From assembly GCA_900315635.1 (NCBI GenBank), contig OMZV01000020.1, positions 1 to 40,786 on the forward strand: a DNA stretch of 40,786 nt, written 5' to 3'. Positions within the stretch are counted from its first letter, which is position 1; each line of letters starts with the position of its first letter. Shown one piece after another: positions 18,385 through 27,911 of the stretch. Both the position numbers and the translations under genes were made by a program. The stretch is from an uncultured Prevotella sp. Lineage in GTDB: Bacteria > Bacteroidota > Bacteroidia > Bacteroidales > Bacteroidaceae. The notes beneath the pieces are model-generated. The model searched no databases and was not told where the DNA came from. It worked only from the letters and a program-made list of their open reading frames with translations.

Positions 18385-18410
18385 CGGAATAAACAAAAAT
18401 AAAATTTGAA

Positions 18411-19844
18411 ATGAAGCTGAAATTTGTCTTATCGGCACTTTTATTAAGCATGGGAATGACCCAGATGCATGCCCAGACTGCAGACCCGGTGATAATGACC
18501 ATTGCCGGAAAGCCTGTGCTGCGCTCTGAGTTTGAATACTCCTACAACAAGAATAATTCCGAAGGCGTCATCGACAAGAAGACAGTCGATGAGTATGTGC
18601 CTCTGTTCGTCGACTATAAGCTGAAGGTTCAGGCAGCTCTCGATGCCAAGCTTGACACTATCAGTGCGCTGAAGAATGAGTTCCGCACATACCGCGACCA
18701 GCAGATTCGTCCGTCATTTGCCAATGATTCCGACATGGAGAATGCTGCCCGCAACTATTATGACGGCATGAAGAAGGCTATCGGCGAAAAGGGATTGTAC
18801 TCTTGCTCGCATATTCTCCTTCTCGTTCCGCAGAATGCGTCAGCTGCCAAGAAGGACTCCGTGAAGGCACGCATTGACTCTGTTTACAATGCACTTCAGC
18901 ATGGAGCCGACTTCGCCACACTGGCAAGCAAGGTATCGCAGGATCCGGGTTCAGCCCGCCGCGGTGGCAATCTGGGAGGTCCTTACGGTCCGGGCAACAT
19001 GGTCAAGGAGTTCGAGGATGTAGCCTACACGCTTAAGGATGGTGAGATTTCAAAACCGTTTGAGACACAGTTCGGCTATCATATCATAAAGATGAACAAG
19101 CGTGAGGCTCTGCCTCCGTATGATTCCCTGCGCACAAACATTCTTCGTTTCTTCGAGCAGCGTCAGTACCGTCTGACCATTGCACAGCAAAATGCCGAGA
19201 AACTGGCTAAGGATGAGGGTACAACTGTCGACAAGGTGTTCGACAAGCGTGCCGAGGAAATGCAGACTAAGGACCCCAACCTTAACAACCTCGTGCGTGA
19301 GTACCACGACGGACTGCTGCTGTTTGCTATCAGTGACAGCCTTGTGTGGGATAAAGCTTCGAAGGATGAGACTGGACTTGAACGCTATTTCAAGGCTCAC
19401 AAGAAGCAATATAAATGGGATGCACCGCGCTTCAAGGGCATTGCCTATCATGTAAAGGATGCTGCCGATGTCAAGGCTGTGAGCAATTCTATCAAGAATG
19501 TGCCGTTCAAGGATTGGGCGGAAACATTGCGCAAGACATTCAACAGTGACAAGAATGACATCCGCATCCGTGTAGAGAAAGGCATATTCAAGGAAGGCGA
19601 CAATGCATTGGTCGACAGTGTTATATTCAAGAAAGCCAATGCCAAGGTAAAGCCTGTAAAAGGTTATCCTATCGATGCCACATTCGGAAAGAAGCTTTCT
19701 GCACCTCAGGAGCTGGATGACGTCCGTGGTCAGGTAACCTCTGATTATCAGAATGAACTTGAGAAGAACTGGGTTGAGAGCCTGCGGAAGAAATACCCTG
19801 TAAGCATCAACCGTGATGTCCTTGCAACGGTTAACAAGCACTAA
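18411..19844 (+). CDS. Periplasmic parvulin peptidyl-prolyl isomerase
   Basis: A 477-aa exported folding factor. The first 21 residues form a signal peptide ending in MHAQ. One parvulin (PpiC) domain spans about residues 128-230, with CSHILLLVP, then DPGSARRGGNLGGPYGPG and FGYHIIKMNKRE. The C-terminal half (about 240-477) is charged and of unknown fold. It is paired with the SurA-like gene starting two bases after its stop, and both precede the OstA-like gene, which fits a role in outer-membrane protein folding. I do not assign a symbol since it could be either a PrsA/PpiC-like or a second SurA-like protein. Confidence 0.9.
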   Translation: MKLKFVLSALLLSMGMTQMHAQTADPVIMTIAGKPVLRSEFEYSYNKNNSEGVIDKKTVDEYVPLFVDYKLKVQAALDAKLDTISALKNEFRTYRDQQIRPSFANDSDMENAARNYYDGMKKAIGEKGLYSCSHILLLVPQNASAAKKDSVKARIDSVYNALQHGADFATLASKVSQDPGSARRGGNLGGPYGPGNMVKEFEDVAYTLKDGEISKPFETQFGYHIIKMNKREALPPYDSLRTNILRFFEQRQYRLTIAQQNAEKLAKDEGTTVDKVFDKRAEEMQTKDPNLNNLVREYHDGLLLFAISDSLVWDKASKDETGLERYFKAHKKQYKWDAPRFKGIAYHVKDAADVKAVSNSIKNVPFKDWAETLRKTFNSDKNDIRIRVEKGIFKEGDNALVDSVIFKKANAKVKPVKGYPIDATFGKKLSAPQELDDVRGQVTSDYQNELEKNWVESLRKKYPVSINRDVLATVNKH

Positions 19845-19846
19845 GG

Positions 19847-21343
19847 ATGAAAATAAATAGAAAGACAAGCATAATAGCAGCTGTCTCTGTGGCTGCCACA
19901 ATGGTTGTGGCTGTCAGTGGCAATGCTGCCGGTGGTAGGAATGCTTCCGGTAGTGTCAGTGTCTTTGCCAACAGCATGGTTCAGGACAGCGATACTGTGG
20001 ACACTATTCCGGCTTCCGAACTTGGAACAGAGCTGTCAGAGCCAAAGAGAGGCAGCATCGTCGACGAGGTTATTTGGGTTGTCGGCGACGAGCCTATCCT
20101 CAGGTCGGACGTTGAGGCTATGCGTCTTCAGGGCAGTGCCGAGGGTCATGACTTCGGTCCTAATGCCGATTGCTCTATTCCAGAGCAGCTGGCTGTGCAG
20201 AAGCTGTTCCTCCATCAGGCTGCCCTCGACAGTATTGAGGTGACCGAGAGTGAGATAACACAGGGTGTCGACCAGCAGATCAACTACCTCATTCAAATGG
20301 CAGGCTCGCGCGAACGCCTTGAGCAATACCGTCATGAGACCATCAGCCAGATGCGTCAGGAACTCCACGACGAGTATAAGAATAGTCAGCTTGTACAGAA
20401 GATGCGCCAGAAGTTGGTCGAGGACATTAGCGTTTCTCCGGCTGAGGTGCGTTCATATTTCAAGGATTTACCTGCCGACAGTATTCCAAAGATACCGACA
20501 ACGGTAGAGGTTGAGATTCTCACCCAGACTCCTAAGCCGACACCTGAAGAGGTCAACCGCGTGAAGGATGAGCTCCGTGAGTTTACCGACCGTATTAATA
20601 AAGGTGAGATTTCATTTGCTACCTTGGCAAGCCTGTATTCCGAAGACCCGGGTTCTGCCCGTCAGGGTGGTGAACTTGGATACACCGGTCGTGGCATGCT
20701 TGACCCTGCTTTTGCAGCTGTGGCATTCAATCTGACCGACCCGAAGAAGGTTTCCAAGATAGTAGAGTCCGACTTCGGCTATCATATCATTCAGCTTATC
20801 GATCGCCGTGGTGACCGCATCAACTGCCGCCACATTCTGTTGAAGCCTAAGATTGGGGCTGAGGCTATCGAGAAGGCAGAGAGCCGCCTTGACTCAATTG
20901 GCAATGACATAAGGGCTGGAAAGTTCTCATTCGAGGATGCCGCTACGATTCTTTCTGACGATAAGGACACTAAGAATAACCACGGATTGCTTGCCAACTC
21001 CAGTCAGACGGAGCGTACATCACGGTTCCACATGCAAGACCTTCCGTCAGAAGTGGCAAAGGTCGTCGATACAATGAAGGTCGGCGAGGTGTCGAAAGCT
21101 TTCCAGATGGTCAACAGCCGTGGCAAGCAAGTCTGCCTTATATGCAAACTGAAGAGCCGTGTCGACGAGCATCGTGCCACAATAACTGAGGACTTTCAGG
21201 ATATGAAGAACGTTGTCCTTGCCAAGCGGCGTGAGGAGACGTTGCAGAAATGGGTGGAAAACAAGATAAAAGAAACCTACGTGCGCATGTTGCCGGAGTA
21301 TAAGGATTGCAACTTCCAGTACAAAGGTTGGGTAAGAGATTAA
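19847..21343 (+). CDS. surA: SurA-like periplasmic chaperone, two parvulin domains
   Basis: A 498-aa chaperone for outer-membrane proteins. The N-terminus has a signal-like helix (about residues 8-28). A SurA_N-like helical domain covers about 75-205. A first parvulin domain lies at about 215-320 (EDPGSARQGGELGYTGRGM, then FGYHIIQLIDR) and a second, less conserved one at about 325-430 (NCRHILLKPK). This domain order is that of SurA. The gene starts two bases after the preceding PPIase stop and its TAA overlaps the next ATG by one base, indicating translational coupling. Confidence 0.9.
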   Translation: MKINRKTSIIAAVSVAATMVVAVSGNAAGGRNASGSVSVFANSMVQDSDTVDTIPASELGTELSEPKRGSIVDEVIWVVGDEPILRSDVEAMRLQGSAEGHDFGPNADCSIPEQLAVQKLFLHQAALDSIEVTESEITQGVDQQINYLIQMAGSRERLEQYRHETISQMRQELHDEYKNSQLVQKMRQKLVEDISVSPAEVRSYFKDLPADSIPKIPTTVEVEILTQTPKPTPEEVNRVKDELREFTDRINKGEISFATLASLYSEDPGSARQGGELGYTGRGMLDPAFAAVAFNLTDPKKVSKIVESDFGYHIIQLIDRRGDRINCRHILLKPKIGAEAIEKAESRLDSIGNDIRAGKFSFEDAATILSDDKDTKNNHGLLANSSQTERTSRFHMQDLPSEVAKVVDTMKVGEVSKAFQMVNSRGKQVCLICKLKSRVDEHRATITEDFQDMKNVVLAKRREETLQKWVENKIKETYVRMLPEYKDCNFQYKGWVRD

Positions 21344-23397
21344 TGAGCAACACCTTACATATAGTTGAATTTAGCTGGCATAGAACTAATCTCCTGTTAG
21401 TTCTATGCTTGTTCGTCTTATGCCTGCCGCTGTCAGTCAGTGCCCAAAGCAGGAATAAGTCGCAGTCGAAGGCTAAGGGTAAGAAGAAACCGGAGTGGGT
21501 CTTCCTTGACCATGCCGATGATTTGCACTATGACCAGATGAAACGTCCGGGCGTGCAGATAGCCAAGGGCAACGTTAAGTTCCGCTTCGAGGACAATACC
21601 CTCCATTGTGACAGTGCTTTCTTCAATCAGTATCAGAATACCTTTCAGGCTTTCGGACATGTTAAGATGCACCGTGGAACGGGCAACATTAACCTGACAT
21701 GCGACCATGCCGACTATAACAGCATGTCCCGTGTGTTCACTGCCGTGAAGCGTGTTGTAATGACTCAGCCCGGTAGTTCGCTGCATTGTGACAGTCTGAT
21801 ATACAATACAGAATCGCACACAGCCGACTATTATGGCAACGGACGGCTTGTCGGAAACGGGACAACGGTGACTTCGGAGCATGGAAACTATAACACGAAG
21901 TCGCACGATGCTCATTTCAATGGCGAAAGGGTAGTGCTCCACAGTCCAGAATATAATGTGACAACACCTTCGCTCGATTATAACACTCAGACCAAGCAAG
22001 GGCATGTTCAGGGCAAGTCGGTTATCCGCACTACAGCCGGTGAGGTCATCCACACTGACAATGCCGACTTCAATGGTATTTCTCACAGCTTCACTACTCA
22101 CGGACATTCAACCGTCTCGTCTCGTGAACGGTATATTGAGGGTGATAATATGAATTATGACCGCTCTACAGGTCGTGGCGAGGGTCACGGTCATGTGAAG
22201 GTCGTCGACAAACAAGGCGGGCGCACCATCACCGGTGATAATGTCAAGTTCCGCACAGCTACGGTTTACAAGAACCGCCGTCCGCATAACGAAGTTGTTG
22301 AGTTTGAAGGCAAAGGAAACTCCAAGATAGTCGACCGTCCGGCTCAAAGAACCGTCAAGGGCGATTACCTAAGCTATAACACAATTACTAAAGAGGGCTA
22401 TGGTCGTGGCAAAGTCGACTATATTGACCATCTCAAGAAGAATGCCTTCCTCGGTGATTACATCCATTATACTGAGCTTGACGCTATCGCCTACGGTCAT
22501 GCTCTTGGCAAAGACTTCTCTCAGAGTGCCAATGGCGACACCTTGTTTGTCCATGCCGACACTATAAAGATGAAAGGACATGTCGAAGAGCGTCCGGTTG
22601 TCGACGACTTCAGTGGCGATACACTGCGCATGGCTCCCGACACAATCCGTACGTTCTATGGTATAGATAACGTCAGGGCTTACAGGACAGACGTCCAGGG
22701 TGTATGCGGATTGATTATCGGTTGCACCCGTGATTCGAGCATGACGATGTATCAGGACCCAATAGTTTGGACAGGTCAGCGTCAGTTATTCGGTGATTCG
22801 ATACGTTGTTTCATGAACGACTCGACCATAAGAGAGGCTCATGTCATGGGCAATGCTTTCTCCATTGAACTGATGAACGATGGCGAGCACTATAACCAAG
22901 TGTCGTCAAAGTTAATGAACGCCTACTTCGTTGATGGAAAAATCAGGTGGAGCGAAGCCATAAGCAATGTGCTTATAGTATATTATCCGGTAGATGACAA
23001 GGATAGTTCGTTAATAGGATTGAACTATACCGAGACAGATACAATGAGGGCTTACATGACTCCTGAGCGGAAACTGGAGAAGATATGGATGCCGAAATCA
23101 ACCGGAACATTGTATCCAATGAACCAGATTCCGGCTGACAAGCTCAAACTTCGTGGCTTTGCCTGGTATGATTATATCCGACCTTTGGACAAGCACGACC
23201 TCTTCCGCCACGTCAGCAAGGGCGACAAGGCACAGCAACGGCAGATCAGAGTGACACCTCCGCCATTGCAGTATGTCGGCAAGTCGGCACCACCGTCTAA
23301 CAGAAAGACTGTCGTGACGAGCACAGGCAACAAGCGGGAGGTAATCTACCCGTCGTCGGATGTCGGCAAGCCTACTGTCGAGGAGGTGCGTCCATGA
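21343..23397 (+). CDS. OstA/LptA-like exported protein
   Basis: A 684-aa envelope protein with an OstA-like (LptA/LptD N-terminal) beta-jellyroll. The start MSNTLHIVEF at 21343 overlaps the surA stop by one base. A signal-type hydrophobic stretch (about 18-35) ends in VSAQS. Repeating motifs such as NTLHCDSAFFNQ, LTCDHADYNSMS and LHCDSLIYNTES mark the beta-solenoid rungs, each about 25-30 residues. It lacks the C-terminal barrel of LptD, so it is more likely a periplasmic bridge or accessory protein of LPS transport. Position after surA and lptB in the neighbourhood fits. The end is Pro/Arg-rich. Confidence 0.88.
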   Translation: MSNTLHIVEFSWHRTNLLLVLCLFVLCLPLSVSAQSRNKSQSKAKGKKKPEWVFLDHADDLHYDQMKRPGVQIAKGNVKFRFEDNTLHCDSAFFNQYQNTFQAFGHVKMHRGTGNINLTCDHADYNSMSRVFTAVKRVVMTQPGSSLHCDSLIYNTESHTADYYGNGRLVGNGTTVTSEHGNYNTKSHDAHFNGERVVLHSPEYNVTTPSLDYNTQTKQGHVQGKSVIRTTAGEVIHTDNADFNGISHSFTTHGHSTVSSRERYIEGDNMNYDRSTGRGEGHGHVKVVDKQGGRTITGDNVKFRTATVYKNRRPHNEVVEFEGKGNSKIVDRPAQRTVKGDYLSYNTITKEGYGRGKVDYIDHLKKNAFLGDYIHYTELDAIAYGHALGKDFSQSANGDTLFVHADTIKMKGHVEERPVVDDFSGDTLRMAPDTIRTFYGIDNVRAYRTDVQGVCGLIIGCTRDSSMTMYQDPIVWTGQRQLFGDSIRCFMNDSTIREAHVMGNAFSIELMNDGEHYNQVSSKLMNAYFVDGKIRWSEAISNVLIVYYPVDDKDSSLIGLNYTETDTMRAYMTPERKLEKIWMPKSTGTLYPMNQIPADKLKLRGFAWYDYIRPLDKHDLFRHVSKGDKAQQRQIRVTPPPLQYVGKSAPPSNRKTVVTSTGNKREVIYPSSDVGKPTVEEVRP

Positions 23398-23684
23398 GCT
23401 TTTTCAAGCAGCCGAAACCGCGCCGTTTCCATCATGAGCCCATATACTATGACGAGCATCATGACCGGGTAAACCGTATCGAGGAGCGTGCCAGGAAGGA
23501 ACTCGGACTGGAGAAGAACAAAGAATTCAATCCGGAAGACATCCGCGGAGCCTTCACCGGCAATGTAAAGAGGAAGTTAGACCACAAGAGATCGGGCTTG
23601 TTTTCGGTATTGTCATCGAACACTGGGGCAATACTGGTTATTATTCTAGTCCTTCTTCTGGTCTGGATTTATTTAAGCAGATAG
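23394..23684 (+). CDS. Small conserved C-terminal-anchored membrane protein
   Basis: A 96-aa protein of unknown function with a cytoplasmic, His- and charge-rich N-terminal part (PRRFHHEPIYYDEHHDRV) and one hydrophobic segment at the very C-terminus (about 74-94, GAILVIILVLLLVWIYL). The topology is that of a tail-anchored protein. Its ATG overlaps the preceding TGA in ATGA and it is followed six bases later by mutL. Small proteins of this kind between ostA-like and mutL genes are seen, as far as I remember, in related genomes. Confidence 0.85.
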   Translation: MSFFKQPKPRRFHHEPIYYDEHHDRVNRIEERARKELGLEKNKEFNPEDIRGAFTGNVKRKLDHKRSGLFSVLSSNTGAILVIILVLLLVWIYLSR

Positions 23685-23690
23685 ATAATA

Positions 23691-25505
23691 ATGAGTGACG
23701 TTATACAACTTTTACCTGATAGTGTAGCCAATCAGATTGCTGCCGGTGAGGTGATTCAGCGCCCCGCGTCGGTAATCAAGGAGCTCGTTGAGAATGCCGT
23801 CGATGCCGGAGCTCATCATATTGATGTGCTTGTAACCGATGCCGGACGTACTGCCATTCAGGTTATCGACGATGGAAAGGGCATGTCGGAAACCGACTCG
23901 CGCCTTGCTTTCGAGCGTCATGCAACGTCAAAGATCCGTCAGGCTGGTGACTTGTTCTCCCTTCATACCATGGGCTTCCGTGGAGAGGCACTGCCTTCTA
24001 TTGCCGCAGTGTCACAGGTTGAGTTGAAGACACGTCTTCGTGGTGAGGAGATTGGAACCCATTTGTCTATCTCTGCCAGTCGTGTTACAGGTCAGGAACC
24101 GTGCTCTTGTCAGGAAGGCAGCAACTTCCTTGTCGAGAATCTGTTCTTCAATGTTCCTGCCCGCCGCAAGTTCCTTAAGTCGAACACGACCGAGTTGAAC
24201 AACATCATTACTGCTTTCCAGCGCATAGTGCTGGTCTATCCGGAGATAGCTTTCACTCTTCGGAGCAATGACGTCGAGGTGTTCAACCTTCCGCCAAGCA
24301 ATATCCATCAGCGAATTGTCGATGTCTTCGGACGTAAGATTGATCAGGAACTGTTGCCTATGGGAGTTAAGACCACCTTGTGCAACATAACCGGGTTCGT
24401 CGGCAAGCCTGAGGCAGCACGTAAGAAAGGCGCCCGCCAGTTCTTCTTCGTGAACGGACGGTATATGAAGCATGCCTATTTCAACAAGGCTGTGCAGTCG
24501 GCTTACGAGCGACTTGTGCCGTCAGGTGAGCAGGTTCCTTATTTCATCTACTTCGAAGTGTCGCCTGAAAATATCGATGTTAATATCCATCCGACCAAGA
24601 CTGAGATAAAATTCGAGAATGAGCAGGCTATCTGGCAGATACTTGCTGCGGCAGTAAAGGATGCCGTCGGCAAGTTCAGTGAGGTTCCCACGATTGACTT
24701 CGATACCGAGGGACGTCCAGACATACCTGTGTTTAATCCTTCGAATGCCACCTACGCCCCTAAGGTAAACTATAATCCGTCATATAATCCATTCCGTTCT
24801 CAGTCGTCGGCAAAGCCTTCCACGGCTGCACCCCGCAACTGGGAGTCATTATATGATGGCATTCAGAGAGCCCCGAGTCAAGAAAATACCATCTTCCCGG
24901 AAGCACCATCAACCGAAACTTCTGATGATATTATTGCAGAGAAGTCACCGGCTCACTACCAGTATAAGGGTACTTACATCATGACGGCTGTTAAATCGGG
25001 CTTGATGATTATAGACCAGCACAGGGCTCACGTTCGCATTCTCTATGAACGTTACCTCGAGCAGTTGAAGAGTAAGCACCGTTTCCCACAGAAGGAACTG
25101 TTCCCTGAGGTTGTCCATTTCTCCCAGTCAGAGGCTGTTGCGTTGAAGCGAGTGCTGCCGGAGATGACAGCCCTTGGCTTCGAACTTACCGATATGGGTG
25201 ACAACAGCTATGCTGTCAATGCCATTCCTGCCGGTCTTGAAGGTGTCAATGTTGCCAAACTCGTTACCGATATGGTCAGTTCTGCATCGGAGCGGGAAAC
25301 CTCTGTTGTCGATGAAATCAACCGTTCGCTGGCTCTCCGTTTGGCAAGAAGTGCAGCAATACCACAGGGACAGGTGCTCGGCAATGAGGAAATGGAAAAC
25401 ATTATCAATGAGTTGTTTGCCTGCGGGAATGTCAACTACACTCCCGATGGCAAGCGCATCCTTGCTATTTTCCGTCAGCAAGACATCGAACATTTGCTAA
25501 AGTAG
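23691..25505 (+). CDS. mutL: DNA mismatch repair protein MutL
   Basis: The mismatch-repair matchmaker ATPase, 604 aa. The N-terminal GHKL domain shows [11 protein letters not shown] (about 31-41), IDDGKGM and [15 protein letters not shown]. An interdomain linker rich in Ser, Pro and Asn (about 345-420) leads to the C-terminal dimerisation domain. The endonuclease motif region reads [12 protein letters not shown] (residues 442-453), where the usual DQHA(x)2E(x)4E Glu is Val448; other metal-site motifs also look lost ([15 protein letters not shown]). It is the last gene of the surA-ostA run, six bases after the small membrane protein. Confidence 0.96.
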   Translation: MSDVIQLLPDSVANQIAAGEVIQRPASVIKELVENAVDAGAHHIDVLVTDAGRTAIQVIDDGKGMSETDSRLAFERHATSKIRQAGDLFSLHTMGFRGEALPSIAAVSQVELKTRLRGEEIGTHLSISASRVTGQEPCSCQEGSNFLVENLFFNVPARRKFLKSNTTELNNIITAFQRIVLVYPEIAFTLRSNDVEVFNLPPSNIHQRIVDVFGRKIDQELLPMGVKTTLCNITGFVGKPEAARKKGARQFFFVNGRYMKHAYFNKAVQSAYERLVPSGEQVPYFIYFEVSPENIDVNIHPTKTEIKFENEQAIWQILAAAVKDAVGKFSEVPTIDFDTEGRPDIPVFNPSNATYAPKVNYNPSYNPFRSQSSAKPSTAAPRNWESLYDGIQRAPSQENTIFPEAPSTETSDDIIAEKSPAHYQYKGTYIMTAVKSGLMIIDQHRAHVRILYERYLEQLKSKHRFPQKELFPEVVHFSQSEAVALKRVLPEMTALGFELTDMGDNSYAVNAIPAGLEGVNVAKLVTDMVSSASERETSVVDEINRSLALRLARSAAIPQGQVLGNEEMENIINELFACGNVNYTPDGKRILAIFRQQDIEHLLK

Positions 25506-25574
25506 ATACAATTAAAAGCTAAGATTGTATCATTTTAGGCTAATAAATAATATTCTTTTCTCAAGGATTCTCCC

Positions 25575-25582
25575 TAATTTTG
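25575..25582 (+). promoter_or_regulatory. -7 box TAATTTTG for the alpha-galactosidase gene
   Basis: TAATTTTG fits TAnnTTTG and lies 39 bases before the ATG at 25622. Confidence 0.65.
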
Positions 25583-25621
25583 CAGTTGGATATTAACTAA
25601 AAAACTGCATCGGAAAATCCT

Positions 25622-27823
25622 ATGAGAAAAACTTCTCTAATTATTTCAGCACTTCTGTCGTTGTCATTGACGGCAGAAGCCGAAAATGTAGCCATTGAAA
25701 CACCTAACAACACGTTGGTTGTTGATGTCACTAATGGCCAGCGTCCTACATTCCTTTACTACGGTCCGAAACTTGCAAAGGCTGATATGGCTAACTTACA
25801 GTCGGCCGGAGGGTACAGCCGGATGGAACTCTATCTGCCATACGGACCTGTTCCCCAGGCTGAACCGGCATTTGCCTGCCGCCATTCTGATGGTAATATG
25901 ACAACAGAATTGGTTGCGACTGGCTATGATGTCAAGTCAGACGGTAAAGGAACAATCACCACAATCCATCTTAAAGACCCACAATATTCACTTTCTGTTG
26001 ACCTGCATTACCGTGCTTACACTGATGTTGACATGATAGAAACATGGACAGACATCGTCAATAACGAGCGTGGAACTGTCACCCTCACCGACTTCTATTC
26101 CGGAACACTGCCTATCCGGCGCGGCGATGTCTGGCTTAGTTCACTCTATGGCTCATGGGCTAGTGAGGCACGTGTTGACGAAGAACCGCTTATTGCAGGC
26201 GACAAGGTTATAAAGAACACCGACGGAACCCGCAACTCCCACACCTCCCATGCCGAGGTTATGTTCTCTCTCGACGGTAAGGCAAAGGAGAACAGCGGCG
26301 ATGTTATCGGTGCGGCACTCTGTTATGGGGGCAATTATGAACTGAAAGTCATTACCGATGATTCTGAGTATCACCGCTTCCTGGCAGGCATAAACCCAGA
26401 GAACAGCTTCTATAATCTTAAGAAAGGTGAGACATTCACCACTCCGCCACTTGCCCTTACTTACTCACAGGAAGGTCTTTCGGGTGCTTCCCGCAACTTC
26501 CATAAGTGGGGACGAGTGTATCGCCTGGCTCATGGCAATGAGCTTCGCCGCATACTTCTGAACTCTTGGGAGGGCGTTTACTTCAACATCAATGAGGAAA
26601 ACATGGACCAGATGATGGCTGACATTGCCGATATGGGCGGCGAACTGTTTGTCATGGATGACGGATGGTTCGGCAGCAAATACCAGCGTAATACCGATAA
26701 TGCAGCCCTCGGCGACTGGGTTGTCGACACCCGCAAGCTTCCTAACGGACTTGAAAACCTCGTCAATGATGCCAAGAAGCACGGAATAAAGTTCGGAATA
26801 TGGATAGAGCCAGAGGCAACCAACACTACCAGTGAGCTCTATGAGAAACATCCCGATTGGGTAATCAAGGCTCCAAAGCGTGACATCAGCTGTGGTCGTG
26901 GCGGTACTCAGCTTGTCCTCGATATGAGCAATCCGAAGGTTCAGGACCATGTCTTCTCTCTTGTTGACAATCTTCTGTCGAAATATCCGGATATAGCTTA
27001 CATAAAATGGGATGCCAACATGCCTATCCAGAGTGCCGGAAGCCAGTATCTGTCGATGGACGAACAGAGCCATCTGTATATAGACTATCATCGCGGACTG
27101 GAGAAAACGTTGAAGCGAATCCGTGCAAAGTATCCTGACGTTACCATCCAGCTCTGTGCCAGTGGCGGCGGTCGGGCTAACTGGGGACTTCTCCCTTACT
27201 TCGATGAGTTCTGGGTTTCCGACAATACTGATGCCCTTCAGCGCGTTTATATGCAGTGGGGAACAAGCTATTTCTTCCCGGCTATAGCTATGGGATGCCA
27301 TATCTCGGCAACTCCTAACCATACCGTCTTCCGCACTACATCACTGAAATACCGCATCGATGTGGCTATGGCAGGACGTCTGGGTATGGAAATTCAACCG
27401 AAGAACATGACCGCTGAGGAAAAGGCACTGTGCAAGAAAGCCATTGCCGAGTACAAGGAAATACGTCCTGTTGTTCAGCTTGGCGACATCTACCGCCTTG
27501 TCTCGCCTTACGACCATAAAGGTCTGGCTTCGCTGATGTATGTTTCTGATAATAAGGACAAAGCCGTCTGGTACTGGTGGAAGACCGAGAATTTCTATAA
27601 TGTCCACCTTCCTCGTGTCCGTATGGCTGGTCTCGACCCTAACAAGAGCTATCGCGTTCACGAACTCGACCGTGTCGACCTTAAGCCTCTCGACTGCGAA
27701 GGCAAGGTATTCACTGGTAAGTTCCTCATGGATACCGGTATTGATGTGCCTTATACCAATGAGGTAGAGTGGGGCAAGAAGACGGACTGGTCATCGCGTG
27801 TCCTCTATCTCGAGGCTTTGTAA
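25622..27823 (+). CDS. Secreted GH36 alpha-galactosidase
   Basis: Hydrolyses terminal alpha-galactosides such as raffinose, melibiose or galactomannan side chains. The signal peptide (MRKTSLIISALLSLSLTAEA) directs it to the periplasm or surface. The N-terminal beta-supersandwich is followed by the TIM barrel: FVMDDGWFG (about 341-349), the nucleophile Asp in YIKWDANMP (about 463) and the acid/base Asp in VSDNTDALQRVY (about 530). The length of 733 aa is typical for GH36. It is not in a SusC/D cluster; it stands alone with its own promoter and a strong terminator. Substrate range cannot be read from sequence. Confidence 0.92.
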   Translation: MRKTSLIISALLSLSLTAEAENVAIETPNNTLVVDVTNGQRPTFLYYGPKLAKADMANLQSAGGYSRMELYLPYGPVPQAEPAFACRHSDGNMTTELVATGYDVKSDGKGTITTIHLKDPQYSLSVDLHYRAYTDVDMIETWTDIVNNERGTVTLTDFYSGTLPIRRGDVWLSSLYGSWASEARVDEEPLIAGDKVIKNTDGTRNSHTSHAEVMFSLDGKAKENSGDVIGAALCYGGNYELKVITDDSEYHRFLAGINPENSFYNLKKGETFTTPPLALTYSQEGLSGASRNFHKWGRVYRLAHGNELRRILLNSWEGVYFNINEENMDQMMADIADMGGELFVMDDGWFGSKYQRNTDNAALGDWVVDTRKLPNGLENLVNDAKKHGIKFGIWIEPEATNTTSELYEKHPDWVIKAPKRDISCGRGGTQLVLDMSNPKVQDHVFSLVDNLLSKYPDIAYIKWDANMPIQSAGSQYLSMDEQSHLYIDYHRGLEKTLKRIRAKYPDVTIQLCASGGGRANWGLLPYFDEFWVSDNTDALQRVYMQWGTSYFFPAIAMGCHISATPNHTVFRTTSLKYRIDVAMAGRLGMEIQPKNMTAEEKALCKKAIAEYKEIRPVVQLGDIYRLVSPYDHKGLASLMYVSDNKDKAVWYWWKTENFYNVHLPRVRMAGLDPNKSYRVHELDRVDLKPLDCEGKVFTGKFLMDTGIDVPYTNEVEWGKKTDWSSRVLYLEAL

Positions 27824-27837
27824 AACCGTCTGAAAAC

Positions 27838-27881
27838 AAACAGGAGGGTGCTTTCTATTAGTTGGAAACACCCTCCTGTTT
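27838..27881. terminator. Terminator between convergent glycosidase genes
   Basis: AAACAGGAGGGTG (27838-27850) pairs perfectly with CACCCTCCTGTTT (27869-27881), a 13-bp stem. It lies between convergent genes and likely serves both strands, although T-runs are short on either side. Confidence 0.75.
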
Positions 27882-27911
27882 ATATATACGTAACCGAAAC
27901 TGATTACGTTT

